Below, in pieces: positions 44,811 to 53,621 of a stretch of 64,000 nucleotides of DNA; position 1 is the stretch's first letter, and each line of letters begins with the position of its first letter. Source of the stretch: Paraburkholderia atlantica (GTDB lineage Bacteria; Pseudomonadota; Gammaproteobacteria; Burkholderiales; Burkholderiaceae); contig NZ_WHNQ01000018.1 of assembly GCF_009362785.1 (NCBI RefSeq), positions 97,903-161,902 of the forward strand, read 5' to 3'. The notes beneath the pieces are model-generated. The model was not told the DNA's origin and searched no databases. It saw only the letters and a list, made by a program, of their open reading frames with translations. The position numbers and the translations under genes are program-made.

Positions 44811-45872
44811 TCAGTGGCCGACTACGCGAAACCGCGGCGCGGCACGCCTGCGTGTCAGCTCGACGCGCCCCACATGGGCCGCGCGCGCATCCTGGCGCAC
44901 GCCCGGCAACATGCTGACTTTGCTCTTCGCCTGATAGCGACGCCGCACCAGATAAACGGGCCGTTCCTTCGACTCGTAGTAAATGCGGCCGACGTATTCG
45001 CCGATCACGCCGATGCCGATCAGCTCGATGCCGCCCATGAACAGCATCACCGAGATCGTCGACGCGTAACCGGGCACCGGATTGCCCGACCACAGCGTGC
45101 GGCCGATGACGAACCCGCCGTAGACGAACGCAAGCGTCGCGATGGACAGTCCGATATAAGTCCAGCTGCGCAACGGCACCGTGCTGAAGCTCGTGATGCC
45201 TTCGAGCGCGAAGTTCCACAGCCGCCAGCCGGAAAACTTCGAGTGACCGGCGCTGCGCGGCTCGCGTTCGTATTCGACGATCACGGTGCGATAGCCGACC
45301 CACGCGAACAGGCCCTTCATGAAGCGGCGGCGCTCCGGCAGGCTGCGTAGCGCGTTGACCACCTGACGATCGATCAGCCGGAAGTCGCCGACATTCTCCG
45401 GCAGCTTCACTTCGGACAGCGCGTTGTGCACGCGATAGTAGAGCGCGGCCGCCGTGCGTTTGGCGAACGTATCGCACAGCCGGTTCGTGCGTTTGGCGGC
45501 GACCACTTCGGCGCCATCGCGCCAATGCTCGACCATCACCGGGATCAGGCTCGGCGGGTCCTGCAGGTCCGCGTCGATTGGAATCACCGCATCGCCGAAT
45601 GCTTCGTCGATGCCGGCGGTCAGCGCCGCTTCCTTGCCGAAGTTGCGCGTCAGGTCGATCACGCGAATGCGCCGATCGTGGCTGCTCTGCGCGATCAGCC
45701 GATCGAGCGTCGCGTCGCTGCTGCCGTCGTTGATGCAGACGATCTCGAAGCGCGTGCCGTCGATCGATTCGAGCACCGGCACGACTGCCGCGAAGAAGCG
45801 TTCGACCGCGTCCTGCTCGTTGTAGAACGGCACGACGAGCGAGATCAGTGGCGTAGTTGTATGAGTAGGCAT
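44811..45872 (-). CDS. GtrB-like family 2 glycosyltransferase with C-terminal membrane helices
   Basis: A 353-residue polyprenyl-phosphate glycosyltransferase of the GtrB/DPM1-like group. The N-terminal GT-A domain shows SLVVPFYNEQDAVERFF and the metal motif IPIDADLQDPPSLIPVM; two membrane segments follow at about 235-290. The cytosolic domain transfers a sugar from a nucleotide sugar to undecaprenyl phosphate. It is second in the minus-strand cluster GT87 - GtrB - methyltransferase - GtrA, separated from the next gene by 17 bases. Confidence 0.92.
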   Translation of the reverse strand: MPTHTTTPLISLVVPFYNEQDAVERFFAAVVPVLESIDGTRFEIVCINDGSSDATLDRLIAQSSHDRRIRVIDLTRNFGKEAALTAGIDEAFGDAVIPIDADLQDPPSLIPVMVEHWRDGAEVVAAKRTNRLCDTFAKRTAAALYYRVHNALSEVKLPENVGDFRLIDRQVVNALRSLPERRRFMKGLFAWVGYRTVIVEYEREPRSAGHSKFSGWRLWNFALEGITSFSTVPLRSWTYIGLSIATLAFVYGGFVIGRTLWSGNPVPGYASTISVMLFMGGIELIGIGVIGEYVGRIYYESKERPVYLVRRRYQAKSKVSMLPGVRQDARAAHVGRVELTRRRAAPRFRVVGH

Positions 45873-45885
45873 CACGCTTCCCCGT

Positions 45886-47172
45886 TTATCGAATGATTCG
45901 AGCCGCGTGCGAATAGGCGAGGGCGGCGCGCTCGTCGCGTTCTTCGTCCTTTACGCGCACGCGGCGCACGACGATCAGCAGCACTAGCAGCAGAACGATC
46001 GGGCCGATCTGCGGCAACTCGGCCGTGCGGTTGAAGAGTTCGTAGACCGGCAACAGCCACGCGAGCGCAATCACGCTCTGCTCGCCGCGCAGCCAGCCTT
46101 TGTCGAGGCCGAGCGCGATCAGGCTGGCCGTCGCGATGCCGAGCCACGCGAGTTCGTAGTGCCACACGTATGGGTTCGTCAGCAACGTAGCGACGACGAG
46201 GCTCGACGCGCGCAGCCGCGTGTCGCGCGTGTTTCGCCACACGTGCCATGCGGCCGCCGCGGCTATGAGTCCAACGCAGGCCTGGGCCGCAAAGGCCGCG
46301 ACGATCGGCGCACCGCCCTCGCGCAGCACAGCGAACACGGTCGGCGACGCGAGCCAGTAGCCGCGGCATTGTTCGAGCAGCGTCTCGCGCGCAATGCCGG
46401 TGTTGACGAAGAAGAGCCGCACCGATTGCACGCCGCAGACCAGCACGCTGACCACGCCGAACAGCGCCGCGCTGAACGCGGCGGCCGCCAGCGTGCGCCA
46501 TGCGCGCGCGGCAATCAGCACGAGCGGAAATAGCACGGCCATCTGCGGCTTGATCGCGAGCAGGCCGAGGCACAGCCCCGCGCGTACCGGATGGCGACGC
46601 AGCCAATGCAGTGTCAGCGCGGCGATGCCCGCGGTCAGCAGCGAGTTCTGGCCGAAGAGGGCTGTCACGAACACGCACGGCGAGACCGCGACGACGAACC
46701 ATGCGAAGCGCGATCCTCTGAAGCTGTCGGCAAGGCCCGACACACGCAGCGTGCCCGCACTGAGCAGCGCGATGCCGCCGCCGACGAACACGAAGTACAT
46801 CACGAGCCGCGGCAAGAGCGCGAGCGGCGAGATCAACACGAGGAACGTCGGCGGATAGAGCCAGGGCATCACGCTGTCGTGGCTGACGTTCGTGAAGAGC
46901 AGCCGCTGAAGCTTGTCGAACGATGCATGGTCGTAGACCTGCATCGCCGAACCGTGCAGCAGTCCATACGAGGCCGACCAGAAAATCGAAAAGTCCTCGC
47001 CGGGACGCGTGAGGCGCTGGTCGGTGAAGCCGTGACTCGCATAGGCCCACAACCCGATGATCACCACGTACAACACGCACATCCCGCTGCAGTAGAAGAC
47101 GATGCGCTCATGCGTGAGCCAGCCGTGAATCTCGCTGTCGCCGCTGCGCATGCGTAGCTGTGATGCGTACAT
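45886..47172 (-). CDS. GT87-type (DUF2029) membrane glycosyltransferase
   Basis: A 428-residue polytopic membrane protein with about ten hydrophobic segments. Features of the GT87/DUF2029 family are the motif PGEDFSIFWSASYGLLHG in the first periplasmic loop, with the catalytic acidic residue, and the motif LLAIKPQMAVLFPLVL. Such enzymes use polyprenyl-phosphate sugars as donors, which is exactly what the adjacent GtrB-like enzyme would make. It heads the operon. Acceptor unknown. Confidence 0.87.
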   Translation of the reverse strand: MYASQLRMRSGDSEIHGWLTHERIVFYCSGMCVLYVVIIGLWAYASHGFTDQRLTRPGEDFSIFWSASYGLLHGSAMQVYDHASFDKLQRLLFTNVSHDSVMPWLYPPTFLVLISPLALLPRLVMYFVFVGGGIALLSAGTLRVSGLADSFRGSRFAWFVVAVSPCVFVTALFGQNSLLTAGIAALTLHWLRRHPVRAGLCLGLLAIKPQMAVLFPLVLIAARAWRTLAAAAFSAALFGVVSVLVCGVQSVRLFFVNTGIARETLLEQCRGYWLASPTVFAVLREGGAPIVAAFAAQACVGLIAAAAAWHVWRNTRDTRLRASSLVVATLLTNPYVWHYELAWLGIATASLIALGLDKGWLRGEQSVIALAWLLPVYELFNRTAELPQIGPIVLLLVLLIVVRRVRVKDEERDERAALAYSHAARIIR

Positions 47173-48160
47173 GATCCCCGCCCCCGTGTGGTCCGGATCG
47201 GGTCTGTCGACCCTCCGTTCGTTCTGTTTATCGATTCCGTCTTGTATGTGTCTGCGCGTGACATCGAATCAAAATCTGTGTCGTTGCGCTGAACCGGTCA
47301 GCTCATTGTTGGCGGAAATTTATGCGACTTTCAAGCTCGCGTTTTCCTGTCCGCGAGTCGTACCCTGCCGATTCACCCAAATAGCGGGCCAAACGGTCAG
47401 CTTTGTGTGCGCCAACGCACCAAGCCGTCTCAGCGATGAGACGCTTTGGACCGGAGCGCCATTCGGCAAGGCCGATTTCTCAGCGATATTTCGTTTTTAC
47501 CGGCTCAGGGAAAGTCCTGGCCAAAAAATGCCGAGCCTTGCCGGGCGGGACTTTACGCGTTCCGCGAAGTGCTCGACGGGCCATGCAAAACGTTGCGGAT
47601 TCGGACATTCCGGACGCGAAGACGGCGCGAGGCTGGAGGCGCGTCGGCTCGAACCCGCGTCGTTACGCTGTTTTCGCAAAGCTGGTCTCGTCCTTGCAAT
47701 GGGGAGTGCGCGGAAGTCGACGACACGATGCTGCGGACCTGGACAGACAGCACACCCTGGCGACAGAGAGGGCCAACGTCGACTGACTAGCGGGTGCTGG
47801 CCTCGAGCCGGCGCCAAGAAAAAAGCACGAAAGACGGGGGATGTATGCACAACAAGTTCACGCGACTGCGCGGCGATAACAAGCCCATCAGCGGCGTACA
47901 TCGTGCGGCCATGCTGCGTCAGCGGCACGCGGCCGCCATGCTGCGGCTTGCCCGGCAGCTGCCCCTTCACTTCCCCCGTTTCCTCCAGTTCGTGTCGCCA
48001 AACAGCGTTGCGACCACGCGGGCCAAACACCGCGCAACGCCGACCGTGCGGCGAGACTAACCAGCAGTTTCCCGCAGTTCCCTGCAGTGCCCGTAGTGCC
48101 ATCGCCCACGCCAATCCTGGTAACGGGTTCCATTAGTTAGTCTTCCACAGGAGTCGAATC
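47173..48160. other. 988-base gap before the Tad locus
   Basis: No convincing gene. A 71-residue frame at 47845-48060 (start MHNKFTRLRGDNKPISG, preceded by GGGGGA) is strongly basic and could be real, but has no relatives I recognise. Around 47683-47698 a GG-N10-GC arrangement (TGG...TTGCA) resembles a sigma-54 promoter; a chance match is quite possible. The region probably contains the promoter of the flp genes. Confidence 0.4.
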
Positions 48161-48331
48161 ATGAAGAACATCATCGCTACCGCAGCCCGTTTCGTTCGTG
48201 ACGAAGACGGCGTGACCGCCATCGAATATGGGCTGCTCGCCGGCCTGATCGCGCTGTTGATCATCGGTGGCGTCACCCTGCTCGGCCAGCATCTGCAGAC
48301 GATATTCAACAACCTCGCGGACTCGGTCTGA
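48161..48331 (+). CDS. Flp-family type IVb pilin 1
   Basis: A 56-residue prepilin, too short for usual gene callers. The leader ends before the processing site G|VTAIEYG, with Glu at +5 and Tyr at +6 as in Flp pilins, followed by the hydrophobic stalk LLAGLIALLIIGGV. AGGAG lies upstream of the ATG. It would be cleaved by the CpaA peptidase encoded 270 bases downstream. It shares 44 of 56 residues with the next gene, so the pair arose by tandem duplication. Confidence 0.96.
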   Translation: MKNIIATAARFVRDEDGVTAIEYGLLAGLIALLIIGGVTLLGQHLQTIFNNLADSV

Positions 48332-48400
48332 GTCGTGGTGCCGACGGACGGACCTGGCGCTTCGTCCGTCGCCTTTCCCACTCGAAAAAGGAGATCTGAC

Positions 48401-48571
48401 ATGAAGAATCTGTTGGCTCGCGCGGCGCTTTTCATGCATGACGAAGACGGCGTGACCGCCATCGAATACGGTCTGCTCGCCGGCCTGATTGCACTGCTGA
48501 TCATCGGCGGCGTGACCACGCTCGGCACCAACCTCAGCGCGATTTTCAACAATCTCGCCGACTCGATCTGA
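48401..48571 (+). CDS. Flp-family type IVb pilin 2
   Basis: A 56-residue Flp prepilin with the same processing site (G|VTAIEYG) and stalk as pilin 1. Differences are confined to the leader and the C-terminal half (TLGTNLSAIFNNLADSI). AAGGAGA precedes the ATG. The 69-base gap from pilin 1 carries no clear terminator. Having two pilins could allow a mixed fibre or differential expression. Confidence 0.96.
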   Translation: MKNLLARAALFMHDEDGVTAIEYGLLAGLIALLIIGGVTTLGTNLSAIFNNLADSI

Positions 48572-48601
48572 CACGGCTGGATCATCCATCACGAGGTCAT
48601 C

Positions 48602-49144
48602 ATGACGCTGCCACTTCTGCCGCCACATCCTGTACCGCTGTGCGTGATCGTGCTGGCGATCGTGGCAGCGAGCACGGATCTCACCGCGCGGCGCATTCCG
48701 AATCGCCTGATCGTACTCGGACTCGCCGTCGCGCTTGCCGTGCAGATGTCGATTCACGGGCCGCTCGCCGGCGCGCTCGACTGGCTTAGCGGCGCCGCAT
48801 GCGGCTTCGCTTTGCTGTTGCCGTTCTATCTGCTGCGGGGCATGGCTGCCGGCGACGTGAAGCTGCTGACGATGATCGGCGCATGGGTTGGATCCGCGCT
48901 GACCTGGCGGATCGCGCTCGCCACTTTTCTGATCGGCGGACTCTGGTCGCTGCTGATCGTGCTGTGCCGCGGCAGATTCGCGCGCTTGCTCGCGAATCTG
49001 CGGCAACTGATCGGCGGGCTCGCCGTCGCGCCGCTCAAACAACCGAGCCTGATCGATGCGCGGTCCGGATCGGTCGGGTCGATTCCCTACGGCGTTGCGA
49101 TCGCGGCCGGCACCCTCGGAATGCTGTTCGCGGCCGCGTTGTAA
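48602..49144 (+). CDS. cpaA: Prepilin peptidase, CpaA/TadV type (A24)
   Basis: A 180-residue integral-membrane aspartic peptidase that removes the Flp prepilin leader. The two catalytic aspartates are D26 (STDLTARRIPN) and D85 (AAGDVKLL, a slight variant of GxGD). About five membrane helices are present. It lacks the N-methyltransferase domain of PilD, as in TadV. It follows the pilin genes by 30 bases and leads the assembly operon. Confidence 0.93.
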   Translation: MTLPLLPPHPVPLCVIVLAIVAASTDLTARRIPNRLIVLGLAVALAVQMSIHGPLAGALDWLSGAACGFALLLPFYLLRGMAAGDVKLLTMIGAWVGSALTWRIALATFLIGGLWSLLIVLCRGRFARLLANLRQLIGGLAVAPLKQPSLIDARSGSVGSIPYGVAIAAGTLGMLFAAAL

Positions 49145-49180
49145 CCGGACGTTTCCACTGAACGATGCGGGAGTGTTGCC

Positions 49181-50011
49181 ATGAAAAACAGTCGGGCTTT
49201 AGTGATGCTGACGATCGCCGTGCTGGCGGGCCTCGCGGCCGTGAGTTTCGCGTCGCGCTGGTTGCTGCAGACATCGTCGGCCGCGGTGACATCGGTTGCG
49301 GTGGCGTCGTCGGACATCAGTCTCGGCCAGCCGCTGAACCAGAACCTGATTCACATGGTCAGCTGGCCGACTTCGAGCGTGCCGCCCGGCGCGTTCGCCG
49401 ACGGCAAGGCGCTCGAAGGACGCGTGCTGCTGACGAGTCTCGCGCCCGGCGAGCCGGTGCTCGAATCGAAGCTTGCGCCGCAGGGCACGAAGGGTGGCCT
49501 GTCCGCGGTGATCGGCGAAGGCCATCGCGCGATCACGGTGCGCGTCAATGACGTGGTCGGCGTCGCGGGCTTCGCGCTGCCGGGCAACTACGTCGACGTG
49601 ATCGTCAACACGCAGCAGGCGAACAAGACCGACGCATCGCAAAGCATCTCGAAGATCGTGCTCGAAAAGATCCTCGTGCTTGCGGTCGCGCAGCAGGTGA
49701 GCCGCGACGACACCGCGCCGAAAGTGGTCAACGCGGTGACGCTCGAGGTGACGCCCGAGCAGGCCGAGAAGCTCGACCTCGCGCGCAGCGTCGGCACGCT
49801 GTCGCTGGTGCTGCGCAATCAGGTCGACAAGCAGACCCCGAGCACCGGCGGCGCGACCAAGCTGACCTTGCTCGACGTGCCGGTGCCGGCTTCGGCTCCG
49901 GCTGCACCCGAAGTGCATCCGGTGCGCACGCACTATGCGGCACGTCCAGCGCCCAAGCGCGATTGCGTCGGCGTGCTGTCGGGGGTGACGGGCAGCGTCG
50001 AATGTTTCTAG
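49181..50011 (+). CDS. cpaB: Tad pilus assembly protein CpaB/RcpC
   Basis: A 276-residue periplasmic/inner-membrane protein with an N-terminal hydrophobic anchor (LVMLTIAVLAGLAAVSFASRWLL) and a SAF domain (VAVASSDISLGQPLNQNLIHMVSWP). The RcpC-like core follows (GFALPGNYVDVIV). It is associated with the secretin encoded next, as in other Tad systems. A C-terminal Pro/Ala-rich segment ends at CF, with a third of the tail low complexity. Confidence 0.93.
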   Translation: MKNSRALVMLTIAVLAGLAAVSFASRWLLQTSSAAVTSVAVASSDISLGQPLNQNLIHMVSWPTSSVPPGAFADGKALEGRVLLTSLAPGEPVLESKLAPQGTKGGLSAVIGEGHRAITVRVNDVVGVAGFALPGNYVDVIVNTQQANKTDASQSISKIVLEKILVLAVAQQVSRDDTAPKVVNAVTLEVTPEQAEKLDLARSVGTLSLVLRNQVDKQTPSTGGATKLTLLDVPVPASAPAAPEVHPVRTHYAARPAPKRDCVGVLSGVTGSVECF

Positions 50012-50111
50012 CGCGGTCGCGGCGTGCCGGTTTTTGAGTGACGCCGCGATCTGAATCAGAAGGCAATCAAGAGACGTCTCGGTTCACCTATCGAGCGACG
50101 GGGGCAGCAAC

Positions 50112-52016
50112 ATGAAAACACAACAACGGTTCTCATCCGGTGGCGGCAAGCATTGCCGCTCGCTTGGCGGCACGGTGCTCGCCGCCGCGCTATGCGCCGG
50201 ATTGACGGTTGCGCACGACAGCGCGGCACAAACGATGGCCGCCGCGCAAATGCCGCCGGGCTGGGGCGCGCAGGCCGCGCCGCTGCCGGTCGGCCGGGGC
50301 GCCGTGCCGATGCTGGTCAGCAACACGCCGATGCCGACCGGCGCGACGAGCGGCCGGATGGTCGCCCCCGCGCAGCTGACCGGGCCGAACTGCACCGGCG
50401 AGATTCGCGACGAATCGAACGTGTCGGTGGCGGTCGGCAAGTCGATCCTGGTTCCGCTCGTCGAGCCCGCGCGCAACCGCACGCTCGGCAATCCGGTCGT
50501 CGCGCAGGCGACGCTCGTGTCGCAACGCACGCTGTACGTGGTCGGCATGAGCGTCGGCACCACGAACATGATCGTGCAGGGCCGCAGCGGCGCTTGCCAG
50601 ATCATCGACGTGAGCGTCGGCGTCGATGCCGAAGGGCTGCAACGCACACTCGCGCAACTGCTGCCGAACGAGCGCGGCATCCGCGTGTCGAGCGCGGCCG
50701 GCAACCTCGTGCTCGCGGGCCGCGTATCGAGCGGGCAGGCCGCGCAGCAGGCGATGAGCATCGCCGGCGCATACGCGGGTGCGCAACCGACGCAGCAAGA
50801 CCAGTCGAGCACCGCGAGCTTCGGGAACGGTGGCTCGATCTCGCAGCAAAGCTCGAGTGTTAGCAAGGGCTCCGAAGTCATCAACATGATGTCGGTCGAT
50901 TCGCCGCAACAGGTGATGCTCGAAGTGAAGGTCGCCGAGGTGTCGAAGACGCTGCTCAATCAGTTGGGCGCGGCGGTCAACATCCAGGGCGGCTTCGGTT
51001 CGTGGACCGGCGCGCTGGTGAGCAGCCTGCTCGCCGGTGTCAGCAGCGGCATCGCGGTGAGCAAGGCGAACAACCGGCCGTTCAATATCGCCGTCGACGC
51101 GCAGAAGAGCGACAGCCTCGGCAAGATTCTCGCGGAGCCGAACCTCGTCACGCTGAGCGGGCAGGAGGCGTCGTTCCTCGCGGGCGGCCGGGTCTTCATT
51201 CCGGTGCCGCAAAGCAACGGCACGGGTGGCTCGACGATCACGCTGCAGGAAGAAGAGTTCGGCGTCGGCCTCAAATTCACGCCGACCGTGCTCGCCGGGA
51301 GCCGCGTGAATCTGAAGGTCGCGCCGGAAGTGTCGGAGCTGTCGCCGACCGGCGTCACCGTGCAGGCGACCGGCACGAGCAGCACCGCGATCCTGCCGCT
51401 GATCACGACGCGGCGCGCGTCGACGACGGTGCAGATGAACGACGGCGAGAGCTTCGCGATCGGCGGGTTGATCCAGAACAACATCACCGGCGCGTTGAAG
51501 GCGCTGCCCGGCATCGGCGAAGTGCCGGTACTCGGCGCTCTGTTTCGCAGCACGTCGTTCCAGCAGGATCGCACGGAGCTGATCTTCATCGTCACCGTGC
51601 ATCTGGTGAAGCCGCTGCCGCCGGGCGACTATCCGCTGCCGACCGATAGCTTCACCGGCGTGTCGGACGGCACGGTCTACGCGACCGGCAACATGGAAGG
51701 CCGTCGGCCCGCCGCGAGCCCGAACGCGCCGCAGATGCCCGCGCAACCGCAAACGCCACCCGCCGCGCCCGCACCGGCTCCGACGCCGGCACCGGCGGAA
51801 GGCTCGGCCGCACCCGCCGCGCTGCTGCCGCGCGACACCCAGGCGGACCGGCCGGCACCGTCGGCGGCGATGCCACCGACCGACAAGACGACAACCGCGG
51901 CAACGTCGGCAGCAACGGCAACGCAAGCGCAAACCAACGCCGAACCCACGCTCGCCAAAGCCGATGCCGCGAGCCCAGGCAATCCGACGCTCAAGGCCAC
52001 CCGGCTCAACCCGTAA
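50112..52016 (+). CDS. cpaC: Tad outer-membrane secretin CpaC/RcpA with long C-terminal tail
   Basis: A 634-residue secretin that forms the outer-membrane pore for the pilus. A signal peptide is at the N-terminus, with an unusually long Met/Pro-rich stretch before the secretin N-domain (RTLYVVGMSVGTTNMIV) and BON-like part. The secretin domain spans about 270-500 (QVMLEVKVAEVSKTLLNQLG). After about 505 there is an Ala/Pro/Thr-rich low-complexity tail of about 130 residues, absent from short homologues. Its role is unknown; it could be periplasmic. Confidence 0.92.
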   Translation: MKTQQRFSSGGGKHCRSLGGTVLAAALCAGLTVAHDSAAQTMAAAQMPPGWGAQAAPLPVGRGAVPMLVSNTPMPTGATSGRMVAPAQLTGPNCTGEIRDESNVSVAVGKSILVPLVEPARNRTLGNPVVAQATLVSQRTLYVVGMSVGTTNMIVQGRSGACQIIDVSVGVDAEGLQRTLAQLLPNERGIRVSSAAGNLVLAGRVSSGQAAQQAMSIAGAYAGAQPTQQDQSSTASFGNGGSISQQSSSVSKGSEVINMMSVDSPQQVMLEVKVAEVSKTLLNQLGAAVNIQGGFGSWTGALVSSLLAGVSSGIAVSKANNRPFNIAVDAQKSDSLGKILAEPNLVTLSGQEASFLAGGRVFIPVPQSNGTGGSTITLQEEEFGVGLKFTPTVLAGSRVNLKVAPEVSELSPTGVTVQATGTSSTAILPLITTRRASTTVQMNDGESFAIGGLIQNNITGALKALPGIGEVPVLGALFRSTSFQQDRTELIFIVTVHLVKPLPPGDYPLPTDSFTGVSDGTVYATGNMEGRRPAASPNAPQMPAQPQTPPAAPAPAPTPAPAEGSAAPAALLPRDTQADRPAPSAAMPPTDKTTTAATSAATATQAQTNAEPTLAKADAASPGNPTLKATRLNP

Positions 52017-52037
52017 CGCGCCGCGAAGGAGACTCTC

Positions 52038-52352
52038 ATGAAACTCGAACATCTTCTGATCACGCGCCGCGCGGCGTTGCTGCTGACGGTGTGCGCCACG
52101 CTGAGCGGTTCGTTGAGCGGCTGCATGTCGAGCTCGCCGATCTGGGACGCGCACGTCGGCGATGCCGTGCGCACCGTAACGCAGATGCAGATCATCGATC
52201 CGCATGCAGGCGAGCACACGCCTTCGACGCCAGGCGTCGACGGCAGGGCCGCGGTCGCCGCGCAGCAGCAGTACGACAAGTCGTTCCAGACGCCGGCCAC
52301 GACGTTCAGTCCGTTCGTGATCGGCATCGGCAGCAGCGGCGGCAGTCAGTGA
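52038..52352 (+). CDS. Small Tad-locus lipoprotein
   Basis: A 104-residue protein with a basic N-terminus and hydrophobic segment ending in the lipobox LSGC, so a membrane lipoprotein whose mature part is about 75 residues. Its location between secretin and CpaE-type genes suggests a pilotin or a CpaD/RcpB-like partner. Sequence similarity to CpaD was not evident to me, so the role is inference from place. ATG has GAAGGAG upstream. Confidence 0.75.
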   Translation: MKLEHLLITRRAALLLTVCATLSGSLSGCMSSSPIWDAHVGDAVRTVTQMQIIDPHAGEHTPSTPGVDGRAAVAAQQQYDKSFQTPATTFSPFVIGIGSSGGSQ

Positions 52353-52373
52353 TGGCGGACGCGGGGGAACATC

Positions 52374-53585
52374 ATGATCAACATCCTGGCTCTCTCTGAA
52401 GACGGTGCACGGCTCGCTCAGATCGCGCATCTGAGCGGCGAAGCCGGCGACTACCGGATCACGCGCGCGATGGGCACGCCGTCGCTGCTCGGCGAACGCG
52501 GCGACACGCTCGATGCGTTCGACGTGCTGATCGTCGACGCCGCGTCGCTGAAGGACGCGGAGCTCGCGGTGGTGGAGCGGCTGCATCGCGAGCATGGGCG
52601 GCTCACCTGCATCCTGCTGATTCCCGACGCGTCGCCGCAGACGCTGATCGCCGCAATGCGCGCGGGCTTTCGCGATGTGTTGAACTGGCCGCTCGATTCG
52701 CGCCAGTTCGGTGACGCGTTGCAGCGCGCACAGGCGCAGTGCCTGCAAGGCGGCACGCGCGACACGCGGATTCTGTCGTTCGTGTCGTGCAAGGGCGGCG
52801 CGGGCACCAGCTTCGTCGCCGCGAACGTCGCGCATGCGATCGCGACTCTGCCGCAGAAAAAGCGCGTCTTGCTGATCGATCTGAACCAGCAGTTCGCCGA
52901 TGCCGCTTTCCTGGTCTCCGACCAGACGCCGCCGTCGACGCTGCCGCAAATCTGCGCGCAGATCGAACGCATGGATGCCGCGTTCTTCGACACGAGCCTC
53001 GTGCACGTGAGCGACAGCTTCCATATCCTCGCCGGCGCGGGCGATCCGGTGAAGGCGGCCGAGGTCAAGGAAGACCGTCTCGAGTGGCTGCTCGGTGTCG
53101 CCGCACCGCATTACGACTTCGTGCTGTTCGATCTCGGCCAGACGCTGAACCGGCTGTCGATGCTCGCGCTAGATCGCAGCGACCAGATTCATCTCGTGCT
53201 GCAGGCGAGCATGCCGCACGTGCGCGCCGGCCGCCGGCTGCAGGAGATTCTGTGCTCGCTCGGCTACGCACAGGAGCAGATGCGGCTGATCCTGAACCGG
53301 TATACGCGGCATGGCGAGCGGCCGCGCGCGGCGCTCGAATCGGTGCTCGGCATGAGCGCGTTTCAGGTGATCCCCGAGGATGCCGAAACGGTGACCGATG
53401 CGATGAACCAGGGACTGCCGGTGTCGAAGACCGCGCGCGGCAGCGGGGTTGCGCGCAGCCTGCAGACGCTCGCCGAAAACATCGCGGCACGCGCGACCCA
53501 ACCGGGGCGTTCGCGCGCGAAGGGCGAGTCGCTGTTCGGGCGGCTGCTCGGCCGTCAGCCGTCGCCGAAACTCGAAACGCTTTAA
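52374..53585 (+). CDS. cpaE: Tad locus CpaE/TadZ-like ATPase
   Basis: A 403-residue protein with an atypical receiver-like N-terminal domain (about 1-125) and a MinD/ParA-like ATPase domain (about 130-390). The P-loop region reads VSCKGGAGTSFVAANVA: the signature lysine K140 is present, but the second lysine of KGGxGK(S/T) is replaced by T145. Such variation is known in TadZ proteins, which localise the pilus machine. Later acidic motifs (VLLIDLNQQFADA, FVLFDLGQTL) remain. Confidence 0.92.
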   Translation: MINILALSEDGARLAQIAHLSGEAGDYRITRAMGTPSLLGERGDTLDAFDVLIVDAASLKDAELAVVERLHREHGRLTCILLIPDASPQTLIAAMRAGFRDVLNWPLDSRQFGDALQRAQAQCLQGGTRDTRILSFVSCKGGAGTSFVAANVAHAIATLPQKKRVLLIDLNQQFADAAFLVSDQTPPSTLPQICAQIERMDAAFFDTSLVHVSDSFHILAGAGDPVKAAEVKEDRLEWLLGVAAPHYDFVLFDLGQTLNRLSMLALDRSDQIHLVLQASMPHVRAGRRLQEILCSLGYAQEQMRLILNRYTRHGERPRAALESVLGMSAFQVIPEDAETVTDAMNQGLPVSKTARGSGVARSLQTLAENIAARATQPGRSRAKGESLFGRLLGRQPSPKLETL

Positions 53586-53621
53586 CGCTCCAACGCCACA
53601 CGATCAGAACAGGGGAACGTC

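Noticed and set aside
47683..47698. Sigma-54-like element TGG...TTGCA
   Set aside because: GG-N10-GC matches occur by chance in GC-rich DNA and it is about 460 bases before the first pilin; kept only as a remark.
50190..53111. 973-residue minus-strand open frame
   Set aside because: It lies opposite cpaC, the lipoprotein and cpaE, which all have clear families; it is Arg/His-rich and without any motif, a GC-rich shadow.
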